A stretch of DNA of 64,000 nt from contig NZ_PYWA01000003.1 of assembly GCF_003056335.1 (NCBI RefSeq), positions 1 through 64,000 on the forward strand. Direction: 5' to 3'. Of the stretch, positions 24,464-33,549 are shown in pieces; the stretch's first letter is position 1, and every line of letters begins with the position of its first letter. A program made the position numbers and the translations under genes. Under the pieces are notes generated by a model that made no database searches, had not been told where the DNA came from, and saw only the letters and a list, made by a program, of their open reading frames with translations. This DNA comes from Paracoccus indicus. GTDB taxonomy: Bacteria; Pseudomonadota; Alphaproteobacteria; Rhodobacterales; Rhodobacteraceae.

Positions 24464-25463
24464 TCCATCACGCGATGCCAGCCACATGGCCCATGCGCTG
24501 CGCCTTGCGCGCCGCGGGCTTGGCAATGTCTGGCCCAATCCCGCCGTCGGCTGCGTGCTGGTGCGCGATGGCCGCATCGTGGGTCGGGGCTGGACACAGC
24601 CGGGCGGGCGGCCCCATGCCGAACGCATGGCGCTGGATCAGGCGGGCGATCTGGCGCGCGGGGCCACGGCCTATGTGACGCTGGAGCCCTGCGCCCATCA
24701 CGGGCGGACGCCCCCCTGCGCAGAAGGGTTGGCGGCCTCGGGTGTGGCACGCGTCGTGACCGCGCTGACCGATCCCGATCCGCGCGTGGCGGGCAAGGGG
24801 CATGCCATGCTGCGGGCGGCGGGGATCGCACTGACCCAGGGCGTGCTGTCCGATCAGGCCGCCGAGTTGCAGGCGGGTTTCCTCAGCCGGATCACCCGCG
24901 GGCGGCCTTTCCTGACGCTGAAGCTGGCCAGCAGCCTCGATGGCCGCATCGCCATGGCCAGCGGGGAAAGCCGCTGGATCACCGGGCCGGATGCGCGGGC
25001 GCATGTCCATGCGCTGCGCGCCCAGCATGATGCGGTGATGGTGGGCGGCATGACCGCGCGCGCCGACCTGCCGCAGCTGAACGTGCGCGGCATCCGGACG
25101 CCGCAGCAGCCGGTGCGGATCGTGGTCTCGGGTCAGGCCTTGCCCGCGCTTGCGCCGCAGGACGACGATCACGGGCCTTTGTGGCGCGTCGAAGGTCCGC
25201 CCGATCAGATCATGGCTGATCTGGCCGGTCGCGGCATCACCCGCGTCTTCTGCGAGGGGGGCGGCCGCCTTGCCGCCAGCCTGCTGTCGGCTGGCCTCGT
25301 CGATCAGGTCATCGGTTACAGCGCTGGGTTGATGCTGGGGTCGGACGCGCGCCCCTTTGTCGGGCCGACCGGGTGGGACCGTCTGGCCGATGCCCCGCGC
25401 TTCCGGCTGGTCGAGACACGCACCATCGGTCCCGACCTTTTCCACCGCTGGCGGGCGATCTAG
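24453..25463 (+). CDS. ribD: Bifunctional riboflavin biosynthesis deaminase/reductase RibD
   Basis: This protein of about 336 residues carries out two steps of riboflavin synthesis. The N-terminal zinc deaminase has HAERMAL and [13 protein letters not shown]; the C-terminal reductase has [13 protein letters not shown] and [15 protein letters not shown] place the start at TTG 24453, overlapping the nrdR stop by 11 bases, because it restores the short N-terminal segment before [14 protein letters not shown] 24486 is the alternative. The 3' end overlaps the convergent kpsC-like gene by four bases. The next riboflavin gene, ribE, is almost 5 kb away, beyond a capsule block. Confidence 0.93.
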   Translation: MTSDPSRDASHMAHALRLARRGLGNVWPNPAVGCVLVRDGRIVGRGWTQPGGRPHAERMALDQAGDLARGATAYVTLEPCAHHGRTPPCAEGLAASGVARVVTALTDPDPRVAGKGHAMLRAAGIALTQGVLSDQAAELQAGFLSRITRGRPFLTLKLASSLDGRIAMASGESRWITGPDARAHVHALRAQHDAVMVGGMTARADLPQLNVRGIRTPQQPVRIVVSGQALPALAPQDDDHGPLWRVEGPPDQIMADLAGRGITRVFCEGGGRLAASLLSAGLVDQVIGYSAGLMLGSDARPFVGPTGWDRLADAPRFRLVETRTIGPDLFHRWRAI

Positions 25464-27451
25464 CGCCGCCAGATCCAAGCGTGACCGGCCAGTGCGCCTT
25501 GGGCCTTGGCAAGTAAACGCAGGCTGGGCGGCTGACCGCTGACGCCTTCGCGCAGGCGCTGGACGGCGACCTCGGCCGGGCAGGGCAGGCCGGTCAGCGG
25601 ATCGCGATAGCGGGGATAGGCGATCAGGCAGGCGTGGACCAATGCCGCCAGATCGGGGCGTGCCTGCCTGCGGTCCGGAATGGGGCCAAGATCGCGCGTC
25701 AGCCCCCATCCAGCATAGAAGGGCGCCCCAAGCGTCGTCACCGGCACCCCCCGCAAAAGCGCCTCGAATCCCAAGGTCGAGGTGATGGTCCAGACCTGGT
25801 CCACGTCCTCGATCAGCGCGATGGGGTCGGCCAGCAGCGCTACATTGTCAGCCGCCGACGCGTCGATCTTGCCGGGACGCAGCCCCGCCTCGACGTCGGG
25901 ATGCGGCTTGTAGATGATGCAGGCATCGGGGTTCTCCGCCCGCACCCGTTGCAGCAGGGCAAGATTGCTCCGTTCGCGCCCCGCCCCCTTCAGGATCGAA
26001 GCGTCATCCTCGACCTGTCCCGGCACCAGGATGCGCAGGCGTCCGTCGCGCGGGGGCAGGTCGGTCGCGCCGGCCAAGTTATATTTTGACAGGCGTGCCG
26101 CGATCAGGGATGCCATCAGCCGCTTGGCCCGGTCCCGTCCGTCGGGGGGCGGTCCATCCGCGATCAGCTGTTCCAGCCGCGACGGCGCAGTCGGATCGAA
26201 ATAGATGCCGATGTCGTCCGCGACCACCGACAGGGGCGGCGTCAGGGCCGCCCCCAAGCCGCGCGAGCGCAGAAAGCCGTCCTCGACCCGCGTGGCCTGG
26301 GGGACGGCGGCGGCATGTCCGGCCCATGCCAGCGTCACCTGCGCCGAAGGTTCCGACGCAAAGTGCAAGGGTGCCGCATCGCCGAACTCGCGCGATATGA
26401 AGCGGCGTTTCCACAGCCGCATGCCATAGGCCAGATGGCCGTGGCGGTCCTGACGGAAGGCGCGCACCTCGGCCTGCATCTGGTCCAATGCGCCGTGGAA
26501 ATCGGTCAGCCGGTCGCGGCAGGGATCATACCAGGTCGGACCGTCAAGATGGCTGGCGGCAAACAGAGCCTGCCATGTCGCGGCACCGCGCCGCCCGACG
26601 GGAAGGGGGAATTCGTCACGGCTGAGACCCCAACCCGCATAGAAGGGTTGACCGAACAGGCGTGGCCGATGACTCGCCAGCATAGCCTCGTATCCCAACT
26701 GAGAGCTGACGGCATAGACCGCATCGGCATTTTCGACCAGCCGCCAGGGTGAGACCGGCCCATCGCTGATCAGGTCGCCCGGTCGCAGGTCATCGCGCCC
26801 CAGATGCCCGGCGCGCAGTCCGGCGGCAGTTTCGGGATGGGTGCGAATGACGATGCGCTTCCCGGGGTTTTCATCGCGCGCGGCGGTCAGCATCTGCAGA
26901 AACCGCTCGCGACCCGCGCCCTGCAACGAGGCATCGCCCCGCGTCTGGTCGACGACTAGAACATACCCCGGCGGTGGCGGCGCAAGCTCCGGGTCGTGCA
27001 TGTTGTATTTCGACAGGTCCAGCGCCCGCAGTCGCTCCAGCGCCATTTCCGCCTGCGCGATCTGATGGGACGTCAGCGGTCGCTGCGCCAGCTGTTCCAG
27101 CCGCGAGGGTTTGGTGGGGTCGAAATGCAGCCCCACCGGATCGATCAGCAGGCCGATGGGGCCGCGACGCGCCAGCGCCCCCTTGCTGCGACCGGGCAGG
27201 ATCGAACGCAGGAAGGCATCCTCGACCGTGATCAAGGGGCTGCCGCAGCGTTCCGCGACGGCCTTGCCGCGCCACGCCGTCGGGCTTGCGCCCCAGATGC
27301 CCACGGGCTGTCCCGCCCGGGGCAGGCCGATGACAGGACGCCATCCGGCCAGCCTCAGGATGCGCGCCAACCGCGGGCGGTTCAGGAACCCGAGGTTGTA
27401 AATGCAAAGCCGCCGAGGGGTCCCGGCGGCCTTGTCGTCTTCACCTGTCAT
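25460..27451 (-). CDS. KpsC-like capsule polysaccharide biosynthesis protein (beta-Kdo transferase)
   Basis: This 663-residue protein consists of two homologous halves. Each has DPT-x-PSRLEQL, a helix ending LSKYN, an RTHP/YKPHP segment and a PFYAGWGL-(S/T)-RD motif, i.e. a visible internal duplication. This is the KpsC/LipA architecture, in which paired glycosyltransferases add alternating beta-Kdo residues to build the poly-Kdo linker that joins group 2 capsules to phospholipid. The ATG at 27451 is seven bases after the export lipoprotein gene's stop, indicating one operon. It acts at the cytoplasmic face of the inner membrane. Its end overlaps ribD by four bases. Confidence 0.9.
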   Translation of the reverse strand: MTGEDDKAAGTPRRLCIYNLGFLNRPRLARILRLAGWRPVIGLPRAGQPVGIWGASPTAWRGKAVAERCGSPLITVEDAFLRSILPGRSKGALARRGPIGLLIDPVGLHFDPTKPSRLEQLAQRPLTSHQIAQAEMALERLRALDLSKYNMHDPELAPPPPGYVLVVDQTRGDASLQGAGRERFLQMLTAARDENPGKRIVIRTHPETAAGLRAGHLGRDDLRPGDLISDGPVSPWRLVENADAVYAVSSQLGYEAMLASHRPRLFGQPFYAGWGLSRDEFPLPVGRRGAATWQALFAASHLDGPTWYDPCRDRLTDFHGALDQMQAEVRAFRQDRHGHLAYGMRLWKRRFISREFGDAAPLHFASEPSAQVTLAWAGHAAAVPQATRVEDGFLRSRGLGAALTPPLSVVADDIGIYFDPTAPSRLEQLIADGPPPDGRDRAKRLMASLIAARLSKYNLAGATDLPPRDGRLRILVPGQVEDDASILKGAGRERSNLALLQRVRAENPDACIIYKPHPDVEAGLRPGKIDASAADNVALLADPIALIEDVDQVWTITSTLGFEALLRGVPVTTLGAPFYAGWGLTRDLGPIPDRRQARPDLAALVHACLIAYPRYRDPLTGLPCPAEVAVQRLREGVSGQPPSLRLLAKAQGALAGHAWIWRR

Positions 27452-27458
27452 CGAAAGG

Positions 27459-28589
27459 TCAATTGCCGATCGAGCTGAGGCTGTCGGCCGTGGCCACGCT
27501 GCCGGTGACGGCGGACAGGGTCTTCTTCCACTGCACATAGGGCGCTTCGGTCACATAGACGGTATCGCCGTCGCGGATCACGAAGTCACGGGCCAGGAAC
27601 AGCCCGTTCGGGCGCGTCAGGTCCAGCACATAGGCGAAACGCTGCGAACCGATCACCGGCTTGCCCAGCACCCGGCTTGCCACGGATTCGGGTTCGTTGC
27701 GCAGAACGAAGACACCGGTCGGGTCGGCAAGTGTCGAATTCAGGCCGCCGACCATGGCGATCGCCTCGGCTGCGTTGATGGTCTCATTGCCCAGGGGCAC
27801 GCGGGTCTGGCCGCCAAGGGCGCCAAGCGCGGTGAAGTTGCGCTGGTCTTCCTCGACCACGATCAGGTCGCCCGGACGCAGCGCGATGTCGTTCGAGGGG
27901 CTGGCATAAAGATCCGTAAGCCAGACCCGACCGCTGTCGTTGCCGCGCTTGACGGTGACGACGGCAACCTCGGGGGCGATGGCGACGCCGCCTGCGCGCG
28001 CCAGCATCGCCGAGAGGCTGCGGGTCGGGCGTTCGATCGGATAGACGCCCTGCGCGCTGACGCTGCCGACGACCGAAACGGTCGCGCCGTCGCCTGCCAT
28101 GCGCTGCACCGTCACTTGCGGATCGGGGGTCTGCGCGGACAGGCGCTGCGTGATCGTCTGGCGCAGCTGATCGGGGGTGCTGCCTGCGGCGCGGACGCGG
28201 CCCGCGTAGGGCACGAAGATATACCCCGCGCTGTCCACCTGGATCTCGGTCAGCTGGGTCGAGCTGCTGCCAAGCGATGCCAGCAGGCCGTCATCGACGT
28301 TTTCCCAGATCGACAGACCCAGAACGTCGCCCGCACGGATTTCGTCCGCCCCGACCTGACCGGCCGAACGGAAGCTGTTCGAGAAACCGTAGGAGGGTGC
28401 AAAATTGGCGGCCCTGGTCACGTGATCATTCACATAGATCACCTGAGTGTTGCCGCCGCGTTCGACCGCGCCATCGAAGATCTCGCTCTTGTTGGGGCCC
28501 GAACGCGGCAGCGCACAGGCCGAGACAAGTGTCATCGACGCAATCAGAAGCAGCCTTACCGGGGCATTGAACCGAAACAAAACTGTCAC
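27459..28589 (-). CDS. Polysaccharide export lipoprotein (Wza/KpsD-type outer-membrane auxiliary protein)
   Basis: This 376-residue protein has a lipoprotein signal (hydrophobic stretch, then LVSAC). A Poly_export domain follows (RAGDVLGLSIWENV … GYIFVPYAGRVRAAG) and then SLBB repeats (VSVVGSVSAQGVYPIERP; LRPGDLIVVEEDQRNFTALGALG). This matches outer-membrane exporters that form the channel for capsule polysaccharide. It lies between the KpsS-like and KpsC-like genes on the same strand. The inner-membrane ABC transporter (KpsM/KpsT/KpsE) is not in the window, so export must use components encoded elsewhere. Confidence 0.9.
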   Translation of the reverse strand: MTVLFRFNAPVRLLLIASMTLVSACALPRSGPNKSEIFDGAVERGGNTQVIYVNDHVTRAANFAPSYGFSNSFRSAGQVGADEIRAGDVLGLSIWENVDDGLLASLGSSSTQLTEIQVDSAGYIFVPYAGRVRAAGSTPDQLRQTITQRLSAQTPDPQVTVQRMAGDGATVSVVGSVSAQGVYPIERPTRSLSAMLARAGGVAIAPEVAVVTVKRGNDSGRVWLTDLYASPSNDIALRPGDLIVVEEDQRNFTALGALGGQTRVPLGNETINAAEAIAMVGGLNSTLADPTGVFVLRNEPESVASRVLGKPVIGSQRFAYVLDLTRPNGLFLARDFVIRDGDTVYVTEAPYVQWKKTLSAVTGSVATADSLSSIGN

Positions 28590-28690
28590 CTCGCTTACTC
28601 CTGTTATCCAGTTCCGGTCTTTGTCGACCGGTTCGTTGTCATTCTAGCGTTCCTGCACGCGGCAGGCCACGGAATATTGCCATTGCGGCA

Positions 28691-30058
28691 TCATCCGTCC
28701 CGATCGCCAAGCTGCTGACGCGGAAGGGTTCGCCCCGATGCCAGCGCCTGATAGGGGTCCTCGGGCGACAGCATCATGTCTGCCACCTGCCGCAGGGCAT
28801 GGGCGCGCGACCTTCCGGCATAGTATCCGCCGGGCACCTGGCTGGTCTGCAGCAGGTAATCGCGAAAGACGCGGTAAGCCTGCGGATCGGGTGCATCGGG
28901 CGATTGCAGGAAATCGTCCAGTGTCTGTTCGGACACGAGCCCCGGTTTTTCATAGACCGCGCGCCCCAGGGTCTTGACCGGGATTCCGCGCCATAGGGCC
29001 TGCTGGGCTGCGGTGGAATTGACGGTCACCACGGCACGGGCATGGGACAGGATCTCGGCCAGCTTGCCGCCGCGGATGTAATGCACGCGTTCGGCGATGC
29101 CCGCCTCCTCGGCTGCGGCGCGGATGGCCTTGCGGTTTCCCGCGCGCCCATCCTCCAGCGGGTGGGCCTTGAAGACCAGGTGATGATGCCGGGGGGCCGA
29201 ACGGGCAAAGGCCGCGACGACCTGCTGGATGAACTGCGCGTTCTTCGTGAAGGGCGAATGGCCCAGAAAGTTCGAATCGTGTTCAAGCTGCATCGGGACC
29301 AGCGCATAGGGAAAGCCCGACAGCCGCAGCCGCCGCCATTGGACCGCCCGCCCGATGTTGTAGGCCGGGGCCAGCACGAAGCGGCGCAGGTTCAACCGGA
29401 ATTCCTGAACGACCGAAATGGCCCGATGCCCGCGATAGGCGCGATAGCGGCCGTTCGCGATCAGGATCAGGAAATGATAGAAGGCGCCATAGAACTTGTG
29501 CTGGCGCATGTCGCCCCAATGGGCGGGGGGGCGGCGAACCTCGTTGATCTGTTCGCGCAGGGCGGCGCGCATCTCGGCCAGGCCGATGCCCAACAGTGCC
29601 GAGTTGCCGTTCGACCCGTGCCGTTCATAGGTGATCCAATAGGGGCGCAGGTAACCTTCCTCGAAGACGTGAAAGCGGATGCCGTTCGCGGCGGCCTGCG
29701 ACCGGGCTGTGTCGTGGATGGCACGGACGTCGCCGTAAAGCACGATGTCGGTGACGCCCTTGTCGCGGATCAACGCGGCCAGGTGATCGGGCCATTCCAG
29801 CACGCTGCCTTCGTGGCGGATGAAACGTGGCTTGTCGCTCCAGAAAAACTCGTCGCCGGCGTTGAAGCCGCAGCGCCAGACCTCGGCGCCCGTGGCCCGC
29901 AGCAGGCGCGCCAGCCGGTCGAAGAAGGGACCATGCGGCCCCTGCAGCATCAGGAAGACGCGCCCTTCGCGGCCGCCAGCCACATCCACCTTTCCGGTCG
30001 CGCCCGAGGGCGGATCGGCCTTGGCGGCGCTGACGGTCTGCGGATCATACCGGATCAT
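28691..30058 (-). CDS. KpsS-like capsular polysaccharide biosynthesis protein (alpha-Kdo transferase)
   Basis: This 455-residue glycosyltransferase resembles KpsS, which adds the first Kdo to phosphatidylglycerol in the group 2 capsule linker. Segments that fit are VFLMLQGPHGPFFDRLARLL at the N-terminus, YGDVRAIHDTARSQA, EEGYLRPYWITYERHGSN, and the C-terminal HHLVFKAHPLEDGR and VTVNSTAAQQALWRGIPV. It is first in the leftward capsule operon. The start is uncertain: ATG 30058 is used, while TTG 30076 has a weak GAGG upstream. It is divergent from ribE with about 190 bases between. Confidence 0.88.
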   Translation of the reverse strand: MIRYDPQTVSAAKADPPSGATGKVDVAGGREGRVFLMLQGPHGPFFDRLARLLRATGAEVWRCGFNAGDEFFWSDKPRFIRHEGSVLEWPDHLAALIRDKGVTDIVLYGDVRAIHDTARSQAAANGIRFHVFEEGYLRPYWITYERHGSNGNSALLGIGLAEMRAALREQINEVRRPPAHWGDMRQHKFYGAFYHFLILIANGRYRAYRGHRAISVVQEFRLNLRRFVLAPAYNIGRAVQWRRLRLSGFPYALVPMQLEHDSNFLGHSPFTKNAQFIQQVVAAFARSAPRHHHLVFKAHPLEDGRAGNRKAIRAAAEEAGIAERVHYIRGGKLAEILSHARAVVTVNSTAAQQALWRGIPVKTLGRAVYEKPGLVSEQTLDDFLQSPDAPDPQAYRVFRDYLLQTSQVPGGYYAGRSRAHALRQVADMMLSPEDPYQALASGRTLPRQQLGDRDG

Positions 30059-30248
30059 TGAAAGGGCAACTTGCAACAGGGTCGTATCCTCACCGATACG
30101 TTACATCATGGGATGCCATGAAGCCGGCCCTCGATCCAGCGAATTTTGCCAATGATGCAAATGCCGATCATTCCATCGGCGCGGGCTTGGTGCTTGATCG
30201 GGCAGGGGTGATGGCCTAGGTCAAACGCAAAGACGGAAAGGGATGGCT

Positions 30249-30842
30249 ATGTTCACCGGGATCATCACGGATATCGGCATCGTTCGCGCGGTCGAGATGC
30301 GCGGCGACATGCGGGCGCGCATTGGCTGCGCTTATGACATGTCGGGCGTGGACATGGGGGCATCCATCGCCTCGGACGGCGTCTGCCTGACCGTGGTGGC
30401 CAAGGGCGACGACTGGTACGATGTCGACATCTCGGCCGAGACGCTATCCAAGACCAACATCGGCAGCGACGGCTGGCAGGTCGGCCAGCGCCTGAACCTG
30501 GAACGGGCGCTGCGCGTGGGGGATGAGCTGGGCGGCCATATCGTCAGCGGCCATGTCGACGGCGTGGCGCGGATCGTCTCGGCGGTGAACGATGGCGACA
30601 GCCTGCGCCTGACCTTCGAGGCGCCGCCCGAACTGGCCCGCTTTGTGGCCCCCAAGGGATCGGTCGCGCTGAACGGCACCTCGCTGACTGTGAACGAGGT
30701 CGAGGGCAATCGTTTCGGCATCAACCTGATCCCCCATACCCAGCAGGTCACCACATGGGGCGACGCCCGTGAAGGTGACGCCGTGAACCTGGAAATCGAC
30801 ACGCTGGCCCGCTATGTCGCGCGGCTTGCCGAAGCCGGATAA
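30249..30842 (+). CDS. ribE: Riboflavin synthase, alpha chain
   Basis: This 197-residue enzyme dismutates two lumazines to riboflavin. It has two lumazine-binding barrels, beginning with the canonical MFTGIITDIG and repeating ERAL…GGHIVSGHVDG in the second half. It ends with NLIPHTQQVTTWGD and the trimerisation helix. The ATG at 30249 is chosen over 30243 because GGAAAGGG then has proper spacing and the N-terminus is canonical. It starts the ribE-ribBX-ribH-nusB run. I looked for an FMN riboswitch in the 190-base leader and did not find one. Confidence 0.96.
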   Translation: MFTGIITDIGIVRAVEMRGDMRARIGCAYDMSGVDMGASIASDGVCLTVVAKGDDWYDVDISAETLSKTNIGSDGWQVGQRLNLERALRVGDELGGHIVSGHVDGVARIVSAVNDGDSLRLTFEAPPELARFVAPKGSVALNGTSLTVNEVEGNRFGINLIPHTQQVTTWGDAREGDAVNLEIDTLARYVARLAEAG

Positions 30843-30878
30843 CCCACCCCGCCGACAGGGCCATCAAAGGACAGCCAG

Positions 30879-31997
30879 ATGAAATTCGAAGAACCCGGTC
30901 CGGTCGAAAGCGATCTGTCGGCGGTGATCGCCCCCACCGAGGAGATCATCAACGAGGCCCGCAACGGTCGCATGTTCATTCTGGTCGACCACGAGGATCG
31001 GGAAAACGAGGGCGATCTGGTCATTCCCGCCCAGATGGCGACGCCCGATGCGATCAATTTCATGGCGACCCACGGACGCGGGTTGATTTGCCTGTCCTTG
31101 ACCGCCGAACGGATCGAGGCCTTGGGTCTGACCCTGATGAGCCCCAAGAACTCCAGCCGCCACGAGACCGCCTTCACCGCCTCCATCGAGGCGCGTGAGG
31201 GCGTGACCACGGGCATCAGTGCGCACGACCGCGCCCGCACCGTCAGCGTTGCGATCGACCCGTCGAAGGGCGCCACAGACATTGCGACCCCCGGCCACGT
31301 CTTTCCGCTGCGCGCCCGCGACGGCGGCGTGCTGGTCCGCGCGGGCCATACCGAGGCTGCGGTCGACATCTCGCGGCTGGCGGGCCTGAACCCCTCGGGC
31401 GTCATCTGCGAGATCATGAACGACGACGGCAGCATGGCGCGTCTGCCCGACCTTGTGGATTTCGCGAAACGCCACGACCTGAAGATCGGCACCATCAGCG
31501 ATCTGATCCGTTATCGTCGCCGTCACGACAACCTGATCGTGGAACGCAGCCAACGTCAGGTCACCTCGGCCTTCGGGGGCGACTGGACGATGCGGGTCTT
31601 TGCCGATCAGACGCAGGGCACCGAACATATCGTGCTGACCAAGGGCGACGTGACGGGCGACGAACCCGTGCTGGTGCGCATGCACGCGCTGGACCCGCTG
31701 CATGATGTCTTGGGTGTCGGACGCGAGGCATCGGGCAGCATCGGTGCCGCCATGAAGGCCATCGCCGAGGAAGGCCGCGGCGCGGTCGTCCTGATCCGCG
31801 ATCTGACCCATGCCATCGTCGATGCGACCGAAGCCGGGCCCCATACTCTGCGTCAATATGGGCTGGGGGCGCAGATCCTGTCGGCGCTGGGCCTGTCGCA
31901 ACTGATCCTTCTGACCAATTCCGCGCCGGTGAAGGTGGTGGGGCTTGACGCCTACGGCCTTTCCATCCATTCCACCCGGCCTATCCCCAAGGATTGA
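30879..31997 (+). CDS. ribB: 3,4-dihydroxy-2-butanone 4-phosphate synthase with degenerate GTP cyclohydrolase II domain (RibBX type)
   Basis: This 372-residue protein has an intact DHBP synthase domain (about 25-225): VDHEDRENEGDL, THGRGLICLSL, HETAFTASIEARE, and GHVFPLRARDGGVL. The C-terminal half has GTP-cyclohydrolase-II ancestry, but the zinc-binding C-x10-C-x-C is absent. The aligned stretch reads VRMHALDPLHDVLGVG with no cysteines, and GSIGAAMKAI replaces the usual segment. It should therefore supply only RibB activity, matching the hybrid RibBX variant known in Proteobacteria. A separate RibA must exist elsewhere. It is 36 bases after ribE and three bases before ribH. Confidence 0.93.
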   Translation: MKFEEPGPVESDLSAVIAPTEEIINEARNGRMFILVDHEDRENEGDLVIPAQMATPDAINFMATHGRGLICLSLTAERIEALGLTLMSPKNSSRHETAFTASIEAREGVTTGISAHDRARTVSVAIDPSKGATDIATPGHVFPLRARDGGVLVRAGHTEAAVDISRLAGLNPSGVICEIMNDDGSMARLPDLVDFAKRHDLKIGTISDLIRYRRRHDNLIVERSQRQVTSAFGGDWTMRVFADQTQGTEHIVLTKGDVTGDEPVLVRMHALDPLHDVLGVGREASGSIGAAMKAIAEEGRGAVVLIRDLTHAIVDATEAGPHTLRQYGLGAQILSALGLSQLILLTNSAPVKVVGLDAYGLSIHSTRPIPKD

Positions 31998-32000
31998 GAC

Positions 32001-32546
32001 ATGGCCTCGAACACGCAACATCACGAATTGGCATTGCCGCAGTTTGACGCGCCGGTGCGGCTGCTGGCCGTCGTGTCGCCCTATTACAAGGACGTCACCG
32101 ACGGGATGCTGGCGGGCGCCCGTACAACCGCGGCACAGGCCGGTGCCGTGTTCGACGTCATCGAAGTGCCCGGCGCGTTGGAAATTCCGACAGCCGTGGG
32201 CATGGCTGCGCGCAGCGGCCACTATGACGGCTTTGTGGCGCTGGGCTGCGTGATCCGCGGGGAAACGACGCATTACGACACGGTCTGCAACGACAGCTCG
32301 CGCGGGTTGACGCTGCTGGGGCTGCAGGGCGTCTGCATCGGCAACGGCATCCTGACGGTGGAAAACCTGGGCCAGGCCCAGGTCCGTGCCGATCCGGATG
32401 GACAGAACAAGGGGGGCGGGGCGGCCGCAGCGGCGCTGCATCTGGTCGCGCTGTCCCGCAGATGGGCAGGCACGCGCAAGGACGCCGCCGCCCCGCATGA
32501 TGTGATCCGCCTGGCGGGCGAATTGGAAGGGCAAGGCAAAGCATGA
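32001..32546 (+). CDS. ribH: 6,7-dimethyl-8-ribityllumazine synthase
   Basis: This 181-residue protein makes lumazine, the direct precursor of riboflavin. Conserved positions include the N-terminal VSPYYKDVTDGML, EVPGALEIPTAV, ALGCVIRGETTHYD (with the catalytic His) and NGILTVENLGQAQVRA. It assembles as pentamers or icosahedra in the cytoplasm. It starts three bases after ribBX and overlaps nusB by four bases, so the block is one transcript. Confidence 0.96.
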   Translation: MASNTQHHELALPQFDAPVRLLAVVSPYYKDVTDGMLAGARTTAAQAGAVFDVIEVPGALEIPTAVGMAARSGHYDGFVALGCVIRGETTHYDTVCNDSSRGLTLLGLQGVCIGNGILTVENLGQAQVRADPDGQNKGGGAAAAALHLVALSRRWAGTRKDAAAPHDVIRLAGELEGQGKA

Positions 32547-33031
32547 GCGATATCGAACACGAGGGCGCCAAGCGCCCCGACCGCCGGACGCTCAGCAGCG
32601 CGGCGCGGCTCTATGCCGTTCAGGCGCTGTTCCAGATGGAGGCGATGGGTCAGGCCTCCGACCGCGTGACGCGTGAATTCCGCAACTATCGCATCGACTT
32701 CGAGGATCGCGATGGTCCGACGGCCCAGGCCGACGAGGAGCTGTTCGAGCGTATCGTCGATCACGCCGTGATGTGGCAATCGCGCATCGACCAGGCCACC
32801 GACAAGGGGCTGGTCGCGAAATGGCCGATCGAGCGGATCGATCCGGTGCTGCGCGCGGTCTTCCGTGCCGCCGGGGCCGAACTGGTCCTGAACCGCGCAC
32901 CCTTCCGCGTCGTGATCACCGAATACGTCCGCCTGACGCAGGCCTTCTTCGCCGAGGGCAAGGAATCCAAGTTCGTGAATGCCGTCCTCGACCACATGGC
33001 ACGGTCGCTGCAGCCCGACTCGTTCGACTGA
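32543..33031 (+). CDS. nusB: Transcription antitermination protein NusB
   Basis: This 162-residue all-helical protein binds boxA RNA with NusE (S10) in rRNA antitermination. It shows SSAARLYAVQALFQME at the N-terminus and the C-terminal RVVITEYVRLTQAF…ESKFVNAVLDHMA, which is the NusB core. The ATGA overlap with ribH is the classic ribH-nusB arrangement. A strong intrinsic terminator follows at 33054-33089, closing the riboflavin-nusB operon. Confidence 0.95.
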   Translation: MSDIEHEGAKRPDRRTLSSAARLYAVQALFQMEAMGQASDRVTREFRNYRIDFEDRDGPTAQADEELFERIVDHAVMWQSRIDQATDKGLVAKWPIERIDPVLRAVFRAAGAELVLNRAPFRVVITEYVRLTQAFFAEGKESKFVNAVLDHMARSLQPDSFD

Positions 33032-33053
33032 TCCGACCTGGAACCTGACAACG

Positions 33054-33089
33054 AAAAGGTCCGGACCCGTGAAGGTCCGGGCCTTTTTT
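33054..33089 (+). terminator. Intrinsic terminator after nusB
   Basis: The stem GG-TCCGGACC … GGTCCGG-GCC with loop CGTGAA is followed by six T residues (33084-33089), 23 bases past the nusB stop codon. Confidence 0.9.
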
Positions 33090-33091
33090 CT

Positions 33092-33549
33092 TGATTTTGG
33101 CCCATGTTGCGTCAGTCTGGGTCCCAAGCCTGCACATTTGCCCCGTGGCCCGGCTGCAAGATGACGTAGCGACCGTGGTATCTGTGCAACAATCACGCTG
33201 TCGTCAGCGCTGCATTTCACTGCCTGAAAATTGAACAGTCACGGTGATGTTTCAATCTGCATGTAACGTAAGGTCACCCATCTTCCAAACCGGAACACCG
33301 AATTGCGCCCGCATGCGCGGCACTTGGCAGAATGGGCAATTGGTTGCATCACTTTATGTTTCAGTGGTTTTTCGGCAAGTTTCTGCCATTTATTGTCAAG
33401 GCCGAGGCTGCTCACATTTCCGCTAGCAGGCGTTTCCGGCGTTAGGCCTTTGAACCGGCAGGGGCACTCGTTAATTGATCCACCAGCAGAGATGCACCGG
33501 GCCCATGTCGGGGACGGGACACTCCAAACTCAGCTCGTGAGGACATGAC
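33092..33549. other. 458-base gene-free leader region upstream of the DUF481 gene
   Basis: No credible coding frame is present; the only open frame of size (60 codons at 33244) lacks a ribosome site and family resemblance. The region is lower in G/C than its surroundings. It contains a 27-base interrupted palindrome at 33230-33256 (listed separately). GTGAGGA supplies the ribosome site for the gene at 33550. A long 5' leader or a small RNA is possible but not shown. Confidence 0.5.
33230..33256. promoter_or_regulatory. 27-base interrupted palindrome, candidate operator
   Basis: ATTGAA-N3-TCAC-G-GTGA-N3-TTCAAT is exactly symmetric around position 33243: ten of thirteen base pairs match. It lies about 290 bases upstream of the DUF481 start in a gene-free region. 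Two spaced arm pairs suggest a dimeric regulator site. The cognate protein is unknown. Confidence 0.4.

Noticed and set aside
30077..30248. Possible FMN riboswitch before ribE
   Set aside because: I looked for the conserved RFN-element segments and found none; the leader is also short for one.
33244..33426. 60-codon frame in the leader before the DUF481 gene
   Set aside because: There is no ribosome-binding site, the composition is unlike the other genes here, and it overlaps no conserved motif.
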